Positions 51,450 to 59,267 of a stretch of 64,000 nt of DNA are shown here, piece after piece (position 1 is the stretch's first letter; every line of letters begins with the position of its first letter). Position numbers and translations under genes: made by a program. The DNA is from JBFLYN01 sp040756655 (GTDB lineage: Bacteria; Bacillota; Sulfobacillia; UBA8153), in assembly GCA_040756655.1 (NCBI GenBank), contig JBFLYN010000007.1:1-64000 (forward strand), given 5' to 3'. The notes under the pieces were generated by a model. That model was given only the letters and a program-made list of their open reading frames with translations. It was not told the DNA's origin and did not search any database.

Positions 51450-52484
51450 TCACCCCTTTTTGCCAGTCATCCCCGGCCAACCCGGCCCGTGGTTGCGCAG
51501 GTTCAAAACGTCCTTTAAAGCGGCGGCAGCAGCCCCCCGCGGGTCCGATGCCCCTCCCACCAGCGCCAGTTCTCCCATGGTGTCGGTCTGGTACACGATG
51601 GCCTTGGCGCTCCCCCCCACTCCGGCCAGAAGCGACCCAGCAGGCAGCGCCTTGAGCTCCACTCGCGCCCGCACCCCGTCCGGTCCAGAACGGGCCTCGC
51701 CCACTAGCTTGAGCACCCGGCCCCGGGCTCGGGCCGCTGCGATCTCAGCCTGGGGCAGGTCCCTGATGCCGGTGACATGCACATCCTCCAGGCCCAGGTT
51801 TGCCCTTAGGACGGCGTTGGCCAGGATGCATATCTTGGCCGCGGTATCGTGCCCATCCACGTCCAGAGCTGGGTCAGCCTCGGCAATGCCTCGCCGTCGC
51901 GCCTCCTGCAGCGCCTCGTCGTAACCGGCACCGCTTTCGGTCATGAAGGAAAGAATGAAGTTGGTGGTGCCATTGAGGATGCCGGTGAACCCGAGCACGG
52001 TAGCACCGGCCAGTGCATAGTGGACCGTGTCCGCCGTGGGCAGGGCAGCCGCCACCGCACCGCTGAACTTGAGGGCGACCCCGGCTTCCCGGGCCCGCCG
52101 GTCCAGTTCCGGGTAGGCGCGCACCAGGGCCCCCTTGGACAGCACCACCGCGTGCATCCGGTGGTCAAACGCCGTTCTTAACAGGGAAAGGGCGGGCTCC
52201 CCGGTGTACAGGTTGGTGGGCGTGGCGTCTATCAACACCCCGGCCCCCGCCCGGAACAGCCCGCCCTGGTCGGCATCGCCACCCAGCGCCCGGCCTTCCC
52301 GGGCCAGCTGGGCCATGGAGTCCAGCGGTAGGCCCCGGGGCTCCATCAGCACCCGTTCCCGGGTGGCCACCGCCACCAGCTCCAGCCGTACACCGTAGTG
52401 GCTTTCCCAGGCCGGAGCCTTCTCCGCCAGGAGCATCACCAGTTGCCGCCCAACACCCCCGAACCCGGCCAGTGCCAGTTTCAT
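51450..52484 (-). CDS. hom: homoserine dehydrogenase
   Basis: NAD(P)-dependent reduction of aspartate semialdehyde to homoserine. The 344 residues have the Rossmann loop GFGGVGRQ at residue 8, the active-site region NGTTNFILSFM near residue 168, and ADPALDVDGHDTAAK. It is the short form without a C-terminal ACT domain, so threonine feedback through that domain is absent. The ATG overlaps the upstream dapA-like stop (ATGA). Confidence 0.92.
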   Translation of the reverse strand: MKLALAGFGGVGRQLVMLLAEKAPAWESHYGVRLELVAVATRERVLMEPRGLPLDSMAQLAREGRALGGDADQGGLFRAGAGVLIDATPTNLYTGEPALSLLRTAFDHRMHAVVLSKGALVRAYPELDRRAREAGVALKFSGAVAAALPTADTVHYALAGATVLGFTGILNGTTNFILSFMTESGAGYDEALQEARRRGIAEADPALDVDGHDTAAKICILANAVLRANLGLEDVHVTGIRDLPQAEIAAARARGRVLKLVGEARSGPDGVRARVELKALPAGSLLAGVGGSAKAIVYQTDTMGELALVGGASDPRGAAAAALKDVLNLRNHGPGWPGMTGKKG

Positions 52485-53365
52485 GCCGGTAACGCATCAA
52501 AAGCCCGGAGCATGCCTGCGATCTGGTCACGTTCGGAGGGAGTCACCGGTTCCAACGGCGGCCGTACCTCTCCACCATAGTATCCCAGAAGATCCAGGGC
52601 TGCCTTGAGCCCACCCACTCCCCAGCGGGCGGTGACGGCATGGTTCAGGGGCAGAAGGTCCAGTTGTAGCCTGCGCGCACCTGAGAGGTCTCCCCGCTCA
52701 AACCTGTCCTGGATCTCGGCGCAGGCGTCTGGCACCACGTTGGCCACCGCCAGTGTCCCTCCTTGCCCGCCCATGACCAGGGTGGGCAGAAGGAAGCTGC
52801 CCGAACCGGCAAACACCGAAAAGCCGGCTGGGGCACCGGCGATGATCTCCGCGATCTGGACGATGTTGCCGCCTGAGTCTTTGATGCCAATGATGTTGGG
52901 GTGGGCGGCCAGCTCCACCACCACCGGGGCAGGCAGGTTGAGCCCGGTATTCCTGGGCATGTTATAAAGCATCACGGGAACCGGGCAGTTATCAGCCACT
53001 TCCGTGTAATACCTCTTGAGGGCGGCCGGGGTCATGGAACCTTTGTAAAAGCTGGGGGTGATGACCAGCACGGCAGCGGCTCCCAGCCCGGCGGCCCGGC
53101 GGGATAGCTCGATGGTCTCCCGGGTGGACTCACACCCGGTACCGGCGATGACCGGGCGGTCGGCGGGAAAGTGATCGCGGACGTAGCCGATGAGCGCCTC
53201 CTTCTCCACCGGGTCCAAGAGCACGGCCTCGCCATTGGAACCGAGCACCACCAGGCCCGCCAGCCGGGTGGCGGCCCACCGTTCCAGGTTGCCGCGGAGG
53301 TGGTTAAAGCTCACCTTACCCTGCTCAAAGGGCGTGGGAATGGGCGCGTAAATACCTTTGATCAC
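52481..53365 (-). CDS. dihydrodipicolinate synthase family protein
   Basis: A TIM-barrel aldolase of 294 residues of the DapA/NAL family. Schiff-base Lys is in IIGIKDSGGN near residue 160, the catalytic Tyr in PVMLYNMPRNTG, and GSNGEAVLL corresponds to the dicarboxylate/phosphate-binding loop, normally TTGE in DapA. The substitution of SNGE suggests it may not be a standard 4-hydroxy-tetrahydrodipicolinate synthase, although the linkage to hom supports a role in the aspartate family. Start is GTG at 53365 after GGGGGT. Confidence 0.83.
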   Translation of the reverse strand: MIKGIYAPIPTPFEQGKVSFNHLRGNLERWAATRLAGLVVLGSNGEAVLLDPVEKEALIGYVRDHFPADRPVIAGTGCESTRETIELSRRAAGLGAAAVLVITPSFYKGSMTPAALKRYYTEVADNCPVPVMLYNMPRNTGLNLPAPVVVELAAHPNIIGIKDSGGNIVQIAEIIAGAPAGFSVFAGSGSFLLPTLVMGGQGGTLAVANVVPDACAEIQDRFERGDLSGARRLQLDLLPLNHAVTARWGVGGLKAALDLLGYYGGEVRPPLEPVTPSERDQIAGMLRAFDALPA

Positions 53366-53971
53366 GTGGTAACCCCCTGACTTGGAAGGCCTACGAAGCC
53401 CCCCAGATGTGGTCTTGGTTCTGAAACATTCCCGGCTACCGTCGGTGCCGCGCTCCCGGCTGGCCCGCAAGTGACAGTGCTAGCCGTGGTGTCAAAACTG
53501 ACCTGGTAACGGCAAATGGGTTGGTGGTCCACTGCACACCCTGCACGTTGCAGCCCTTCCCCACCACCGAGTGCTGGATGGGAGATTCCACGCGCCCGGT
53601 CGCCGCTCCTGCCGCGGCCGGACCACGAGTCCTGGTGCCTTCACCGGGGGCCACACCAGGACCCGGAGCTGGCACCCGGGCTACCGGGGCCAACTATGCT
53701 TCGCGGTGCGGGCCAGCAAGTTCGTGCCCAGGCATGCCACCTTGCCCCCAGTCTCCGACAGGCCATACAGGTTCCGTCCCTTCTGTGTGACCAGGCAGGC
53801 ATAGATGAACTCCCTTAGGTAATGGTACGGCTGTCCCCCGCAATGCAGTTATTTGGGCCCGGCGTCAACCCCTTCCCGGGTTGTCTTGGGGCTGACCACG
53901 GATGGACTGGGGGCGCTCCATATGATGGCACCGGTGACACAACCTGGTGGTGGAAGTGGCGGTGGACGGCC
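53366..53971. other. 606-base gap without a recognised gene
   Basis: Several short open frames occur on both strands but their Pro/Arg/Ser-rich composition looks like shadow reading of GC-rich DNA. The promoter of the dapA-like operon is probably near 53400-53450. I see no repeat or RNA gene. Confidence 0.4.
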
Positions 53972-54868
53972 TTAGCCGGTTACCAGGGCAGCGGCCACTG
54001 CCAGCGACACCAGCTTGGAGGCAGGCTGGTCGGCCCGGGAAGTCAGGACCAGGGGCACCCGTGCTCCCATCACCACTCCCGCCATGAGGCTTTTGCCGAA
54101 CAAGAGCAGGGCCTTAACTGATATGTTGGCGCACTCTATGCTGGGTACGACCCACAAGTCGGCCCGGCCGTCCAGCCGGGAAACAATGCCCTTGCTCTGC
54201 AGGGCGTCTCGGCTCATGGCCAGATCGAGAGCCAGGGGACCATCCACCAGGGCGTCCGGACACGCCGTCTCTGCCCAGCGAGCCAGAGCCTGCGCGTCGG
54301 TGGTCACCGGCATGGCCGGGTTCACTTCCTCGGTGGCCGCCAGCAAGGCCACCCGGGGTACCTTGGTCCCCAGCGACTTCATGCACTTGATCCCGTTTTT
54401 GATGATGGCCTGCTTTTGCCTGGTGTCTGGAGCAACGTTCAGGCCACCGTCGGTCACCCCCACCAGGTAGTCCAGGGCCGGTATTTCCAGGATGGCCACG
54501 TGGCTCAGGATGGAGTCACCCCGCAGTCCCGCTTCCCGGTCCAGCACGGCACGCAGGAACTCGGAACTAGTGATCTTTCCTTTGACCAGCACGTCCGCTT
54601 CGCCGGCCCCGGTCAGGCGGGCCGCCACGATGCCCACCTCGTGGGGAGCGGCCGGCACCAGCTTGCCTTCCAGCTTGCGCCCGGTGCCGTGCAAAGCCGC
54701 CCGGATCTCAACCGGGTCGCCCACCAGCAGGCACTCGCTGACCAGCCCGGCAGCAGCCGCCATGGCCACCGACGTCAGCACGTCCGGGCTCCCCGCCCCG
54801 GCCACGCACACTCGCCTGGGCCGGCTGCAGGCCTCGGCCACCACCGGAGCAAACTTTCCCAGTTCCAT
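53972..54868 (-). CDS. phosphate butyryltransferase / phosphate acetyltransferase family protein
   Basis: A 298-residue acyltransferase that moves an acyl group between CoA and phosphate. It matches the Ptb branch: VLVKGKITSSEFLRAVLDRE near residue 93, LSHVAILEIPALDYLVGVTDGGLNVAPD, and VPSIECANISVKALLLFG near residue 240. Together with a butyrate kinase it would make ATP from acyl-CoA, but no buk is adjacent. Substrate chain length unknown; branched-chain acyl-CoA is plausible given the mutase and dehydrogenase nearby. Confidence 0.85.
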   Translation of the reverse strand: MELGKFAPVVAEACSRPRRVCVAGAGSPDVLTSVAMAAAAGLVSECLLVGDPVEIRAALHGTGRKLEGKLVPAAPHEVGIVAARLTGAGEADVLVKGKITSSEFLRAVLDREAGLRGDSILSHVAILEIPALDYLVGVTDGGLNVAPDTRQKQAIIKNGIKCMKSLGTKVPRVALLAATEEVNPAMPVTTDAQALARWAETACPDALVDGPLALDLAMSRDALQSKGIVSRLDGRADLWVVPSIECANISVKALLLFGKSLMAGVVMGARVPLVLTSRADQPASKLVSLAVAAALVTG

Positions 54869-54880
54869 GCCTGATCTCTC

Positions 54881-55786
54881 CTATCTTGCCACCAATTGCA
54901 CCTCGTCTTCGTCGGCCAGCACATGGCCGCCCCCGACCCGCTGCCCGGGGAACCGCGCCGATGGTCCCCAGACACGGGCATACCGCAGGCTGCCGGCCAG
55001 TTCGTTGTGAACTCGCCCGGCCAGCTCGGCAACAGTAGTACCCCTGGGAAGCACAAAAGGGTCGCCGGCCCGGCCATGGTGCCAGACCCGGATCAACCCG
55101 GACCTTTCCCAGAGAGCTTGCCCCAGCCGGTCCATACCCGCGCCGGTGTGGGCCGATACGGGTACCGCCGTGCGGGTGGCAAACTCCGGCACCGTGTCCA
55201 CCAGGTCGCAGCGAGTAAGGATGACCAGGTCGGGATCAAGCCCCAGCGCGTCCAGTTCCGGGCACAGTCCCTCCCATAGTTGCGCTGGGCCGGCGTCCGC
55301 TGGCAGAAGGCAACAAAGGATATCGGCGTTGCGGGCGGCTGCGGCCAGCGCGCGGCCCTGCCCTCTCCCTTCCCCGGCCCCGGCCACCAGTCCCGGGATC
55401 TCCACCAGTTGCGCCCGGGCCCCGTTGAAGTTCACCGTGGCGGCCACCGGCCTGGTGGTGGTGAAGGCGTAATCACCTATGGCTACCTGGCGTCCGGTCA
55501 GCGCTCGGAGCAGGGACGACTTGCCGGCATTGGGCGGCCCGATGAGCGCCACCTGGAAGTCGCCGTCCTTGGCGATGGCGAACTCTTCCTTCTGCACTAC
55601 CCGCGACCTCACGCGGGTGCGTTCGATCTCTTCTTTGATCCACTTGCGGAGCTGCCCGTAGGGTCCCTGGTAGTAGCCGGGCAGTTCCTCCAGGGCAGCC
55701 CTGAGTAGCTTGATGCGGTCTGTATCGCTGGCTCCGCGGAGTCGCCGCTTGATGAGACGGCGCATCTCGGGCTCGGGCATGGGCAT
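54881..55786 (-). CDS. TGS-domain GTPase, Obg/DRG-like
   Basis: A 301-residue P-loop GTPase. A basic helical N-terminal part (RRLIKRRLRG, then the region around YYQGPYGQLRKWIKEEI) precedes G1 GPPNAGKSSLL, G2/G3 around YAFTTTRPVAATV and EIPGLV, and G4 TRCDL. A C-terminal TGS-like domain follows (FVLPRGTTVAELAGRVHNEL). This is the DRG pattern, with an N-terminal helix-turn-helix-like part. Start ATG at 55786 follows GAGGAGG. Related to the partial GTPase at 63255. Role unknown, probably ribosome-linked. Confidence 0.82.
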   Translation of the reverse strand: MPMPEPEMRRLIKRRLRGASDTDRIKLLRAALEELPGYYQGPYGQLRKWIKEEIERTRVRSRVVQKEEFAIAKDGDFQVALIGPPNAGKSSLLRALTGRQVAIGDYAFTTTRPVAATVNFNGARAQLVEIPGLVAGAGEGRGQGRALAAAARNADILCCLLPADAGPAQLWEGLCPELDALGLDPDLVILTRCDLVDTVPEFATRTAVPVSAHTGAGMDRLGQALWERSGLIRVWHHGRAGDPFVLPRGTTVAELAGRVHNELAGSLRYARVWGPSARFPGQRVGGGHVLADEDEVQLVAR

Positions 55787-55811
55787 GGCGCATTCCTCCT
55801 CAAAATGCAAC

Positions 55812-55835
55812 AGCCGGGCCGTTTCCGGCCCGACT
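55812..55835. other. hairpin between the tiny ORF and the TGS GTPase
   Basis: A GC-only stem CGGGCCG paired with CGGCCCG with loop TTTC, extended by GC/AC flanks. On the minus strand it lies between the 35-codon ORF stop and the GTPase ribosome site. It could be a processing or attenuation element; there is no U-tract. Confidence 0.4.
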
Positions 55836-55851
55836 GGGAATGCCCTCCCGG

Positions 55852-55959
55852 TTAGACGCGCCGGAAACTGGAAAAGTACAGATGGCTGCCGCCATGGACT
55901 GCTTTTCCATGGACGATATGTCTAAGGTGCAGCCACCCGTTGATCCAGTTTCCCGCCAT
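55852..55959 (-). CDS. possible 35-residue protein, His-rich
   Basis: ATG at 55959 follows TTAGGAGG at six bases, one of the best ribosome sites in the region, and runs 35 codons to TAA at 55852. The product (GNWINGWLHLRHIV, then VHGGSHLYFSSF) contains five His. It lies between the 5'-nucleotidase and the TGS GTPase and could be a leader or small protein. No family recognised. Confidence 0.4.
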   Translation of the reverse strand: MAGNWINGWLHLRHIVHGKAVHGGSHLYFSSFRRV

Positions 55960-55992
55960 GATCGGCCTCCTAACGTCTATTTCCAAACCGTA

Positions 55993-57900
55993 TTATACAC
56001 CGGGACCACCGCCGCCCGCAAGCCGGGCCGCCCTGCCCCGGCGCCTCAGGATGGTCACCGACACTACCAGCCCGATCACGCCCCCAAGTCCCAGGAGGGG
56101 CCACACCAGCAAGGGGATGGTTGCCGCTACCTCCAGCCTTCCTTCGGGACCAGCGTAAGCCTGGGCAATGCGGGAGTAACCCCCGGGGCCCTTTGGCTGG
56201 GCAGTCACATAGTCTAGCACTGCCTTCCACACCTTCAATTCCTGGCCGTCGGCCCGCACAATGTGGTTCCTCAAGTCGGCAATGGGATTCCCCTGGGCAT
56301 CTTTGGGAGTGATGGCCAGCTTGGGCAGCATCTCTCCGACCTTGGGTATAAACGAGGTGGTGTAGTAGTCCGCTACCACGTGATACAGGCGTTGGTCCCC
56401 GCGGTCCAGCCGGGCGCCCGTCGCCCAGTGCGCCGACAGCACCGCTCGCGTTGTGGGCAGAGGCTTGTTCAATACCGGCACCCAAAAGAGCACAGCCCGG
56501 GACGGGTCGTAGCGGGCCGAAAGACCAGAGACCTGGAGGTAGTAGGAGTCACCCAAAAGCTCCGACAGCAACACCGAAATCTCCAAGGCTCGCCTGATCT
56601 CCTCTCCCGTCAGGAAGAAGGCGACTACGGAGTACCCGGGCTGGCCGTCCAGCCCGCGTCCCAGCGACAAGGGAGAAACCAGGTCGTATAAAGTTACCCG
56701 TCCCTGGAACGGGTAAACGGTCCCCCGTAGCACGCCGTTGGGTTGCACGGCCAGGTCTACCGGGCGACCGGTGCATCGCTCCACCGCCCACCTGAGCGCG
56801 TCGGCGACCAGGTTGCCCAGGCCGCTCTCGGCCCGGGTGGCATCGCGGACTGGGAAGTCCACTTCGGCCACGATGGCGCGCATGTCCTGGTAGGCTCCCT
56901 TGGTCAACCGCTGCAAGAAGGCGTTGGCCTCGACCGCATACTGGGCAACCTTGGTCGCTATGACCGGGTCCTCCTTTACCCTGGCGTCCAGTGGCACCAG
57001 GATGCCGGTGTTGCGGAGCCGGAGGGCCCGGGTGCCGGGGTGAAAGGCCAGTTCCAGGACTCCCACCTGCTCGAGGTGGGGGCCGCTCTGCACGATGAGG
57101 GTCTTCCCCTCCCGCACCGGTGCGTTCAAGGTAGTATGGCAATGTCCTCCCACGATCAGGTGAATACCGGGTACGGCCCGGGCCAGGGCGCGCTCTTCTT
57201 CCAGCCCCATGTGACTCAGTAGCACCACCACGTCGGCGCCTTCCGCCTGCAGGCGCTGCACTGCCCGGCGGGCTGCCTGCTGCTGATCGGTGAAAGTGAC
57301 CCCGTCAGTATGGTGGGTTACCCGGACGGCGTCTTGGCCCAAGAGGCCCAAAAAGCCGACTTTCAGCCCGTTTTCCAAGGACACCAGTACCGTCTCTGCC
57401 AGGCCCACGTCGGCCAGGGGATGGCCCGGGTCGGGCACCAGGTTGCTGGCGACGATAGCGGTGCGCCGGGCGGCCTGGGGGTACCCGGCTTTCTTCAGGT
57501 AGGTAGCCAGTTCCTCGGTTCCGTAGTCAAACTCGTGGTTGCCCAGGTTGACCACGTCGTAGCCCATGTCCAGCATCAGTGACAATTCCGGTGCGCGCCC
57601 GGTTAAGGCCAACCAGCTGAACAGGGTTCCCCCGATGAAGTCACCCGCTGACACCAAAAGCACCGGTTCGTTGCCCCTGGACTTCTCTTGTCGGATCTGG
57701 GCGACTGCTCCCCCCAGCCGGGCGAATCCGCCCCGCCCTCCGCTCCCATGGGCGGGAGAATGCGGTACCAGCTGGGAGTGCTCGTCGCTGGTATGGATGA
57801 TGGTAAACAGGAGTTCCTCGCCACTGGCCCGCGTGGTTCCGGAGAGAACCAAGCCCACCAGCATGAATAGAAAAAGGGACGCCGCCATAGTGCGTCTCAT
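55993..57900 (-). CDS. secreted 5'-nucleotidase / UshA-like phosphoesterase
   Basis: A 635-residue exported enzyme with a signal peptide (MAASLFLFMLVGLVLSGTTRA). The metallophosphoesterase domain has IIHTSDEHSQL, SAGDFIGG, NLGNHEFDYG, LLSHMG and GGHCHT, all metal-site motifs. A C-terminal 5'-nucleotidase domain follows, with ATRAESGLGNLVADALRWA and VQPNGVLRG. It ends with a membrane anchor (PLLVWPLLGLGGVIGLVVSV) and a basic tail. It probably hydrolyses extracellular nucleotides or UDP-sugars at the cell surface. The start codon is ATG at 57900. Confidence 0.9.
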   Translation of the reverse strand: MRRTMAASLFLFMLVGLVLSGTTRASGEELLFTIIHTSDEHSQLVPHSPAHGSGGRGGFARLGGAVAQIRQEKSRGNEPVLLVSAGDFIGGTLFSWLALTGRAPELSLMLDMGYDVVNLGNHEFDYGTEELATYLKKAGYPQAARRTAIVASNLVPDPGHPLADVGLAETVLVSLENGLKVGFLGLLGQDAVRVTHHTDGVTFTDQQQAARRAVQRLQAEGADVVVLLSHMGLEEERALARAVPGIHLIVGGHCHTTLNAPVREGKTLIVQSGPHLEQVGVLELAFHPGTRALRLRNTGILVPLDARVKEDPVIATKVAQYAVEANAFLQRLTKGAYQDMRAIVAEVDFPVRDATRAESGLGNLVADALRWAVERCTGRPVDLAVQPNGVLRGTVYPFQGRVTLYDLVSPLSLGRGLDGQPGYSVVAFFLTGEEIRRALEISVLLSELLGDSYYLQVSGLSARYDPSRAVLFWVPVLNKPLPTTRAVLSAHWATGARLDRGDQRLYHVVADYYTTSFIPKVGEMLPKLAITPKDAQGNPIADLRNHIVRADGQELKVWKAVLDYVTAQPKGPGGYSRIAQAYAGPEGRLEVAATIPLLVWPLLGLGGVIGLVVSVTILRRRGRAARLAGGGGPGV

Positions 57901-58130
57901 CAGGCCACCGCCTCCGAATCACTGGGAGATTGCTGGTAAGATTCGACGCTTGCCCTCATTATCCTGGCGGCCCTGTCAAAAGGAAACCAGCGGGCGGCCG
58001 GAGAAATCCGGCGAGAGTGTGCCAGCCACTACCAGTCGCGGGCGGGCAGCAGTAACCTCCCGGCCCAGGAGGGTGGACAGAGGCAGGTCCACGGTCCAGG
58101 TGAGGGCTCATGGGAGAAAGGAGAAAAGAA

Positions 58131-58777
58131 GTGGAACCATTTGCTTCTGTGCTTTTCGATCTGGATGGGACCCTGATCAACACGACTCCACTGATCATGG
58201 AGTGTTTCCGACACACGTTTCTTTGCCACTTCCGCCGCCAGCCAACCCATGATGAACTTATGGCCCTTCTGGGAGTTCCCCTGCACAAGGCCTTTGGTGG
58301 GTACCCCGGGATGGAGAAAACCTGATCCAGACCTACCTGGAATGCAACCGCCAAAGGCATGACGCCAGTGTAAGTATCTTCCCGGGCATTGAGGAGCTTC
58401 TGCTGCAACTGAGCAACCGAGGCATCCCGGCTGGTGTTGTTACCTCCAAGCGCCGGGAACTAGCTTTGAGGGGCATGCGGCTTTTTGGCATAGAACGATT
58501 CATGTCGGTGTGCGTGTACATGGAAGATACGGTCAGGCACAAACCGGATGGGGAGCCCATACTCAAAGCCATGGAGCAGTTGCCTACGATAAACAAAGGA
58601 TCGGTTGTGTACGTAGGAGATACTTCCCACGACATCCTCTGTGCCAACAACGCCGGTGTAAGAAGCGCCGCCGTGGCGTGGAGCCATGCATGTAGAGCTA
58701 CCCTGGAGGAATACCGGCCGGACCTTTTCTTGGAATCGCCATTGGATCTTCTGCAGTATGTCCGCAAGCCGGAGTGA
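58131..58777 (+). pseudogene. HAD-family phosphatase (PpaX/Gph-like) with a frameshift
   Basis: The first ~65 codons, from GTG at 58131 (seven bases after AAAGGAG), give VLFDLDGTLINTTPLI with HAD motif I. The frame ends at a TGA at 58323-58325 within GGAGAAAACCTGATCC. The remainder (PGIEELLLQLSNRGIPAGVVTSKRR, then the motif IV region VVYVGDTSHDIL) continues in another frame to 58777. One extra base in the AAAA run restores a ~215-residue phosphatase. It may be a recent inactivation or a sequencing error. Confidence 0.7.
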
Positions 58778-59267
58778 GTTTGTGGTAGGCGCCGTCAGAA
58801 AGTGCCAGAAAGAAGATGGGCCCCGCCGTGGTCTTTGCCGGCAGCACCCGGAAAACCACTGCGTAGTAGCAAGTGCAACTGGGCCGAGTTACCGCAGGCC
58901 GGCCAGCCGAGGCACTAACTCAAGCTGGTCCTGACCCTGCGGTCCCCGGGCGAGTGGAAGCCGTGGACCACTGGCATGGCGCCTGCTTGCTGTGGACTAT
59001 ACGGTAGACGCTCCTGGGCAAGCTGCGTGCTCGGCTCCTAAATGAGATACCTGCTTGGTGCGCAGCGCCCATCGCCCCGTTCTGCCACCTGGCAGGCCCG
59101 GGCCAGTGCGCGTATTCTGCCCGTAGAGATAATGGCCGCCCCAGTTCCCCGGCGTGCTCCTGCACGGTGCCGGGGACCCCTCGATAACTCCGGGCCGGGC
59201 GGAGGATATTGGCATGTGATGAAGAATTTCACCTAATGTATGCCATCCTTTCCGGAGGTGGATCGGT
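58778..59267. other. 490-base gap before the mutase
   Basis: I see no gene, RNA or clear promoter. The frames present are short and unlike real proteins. The mutase ribosome site (GGAGGTG at about 59255-59261) closes the region. Confidence 0.4.

Noticed and set aside
53366..53971. Small ORFs in the gap before the phosphotransacylase-like gene
   Set aside because: No ribosome site, motif or coding-like composition on either strand.
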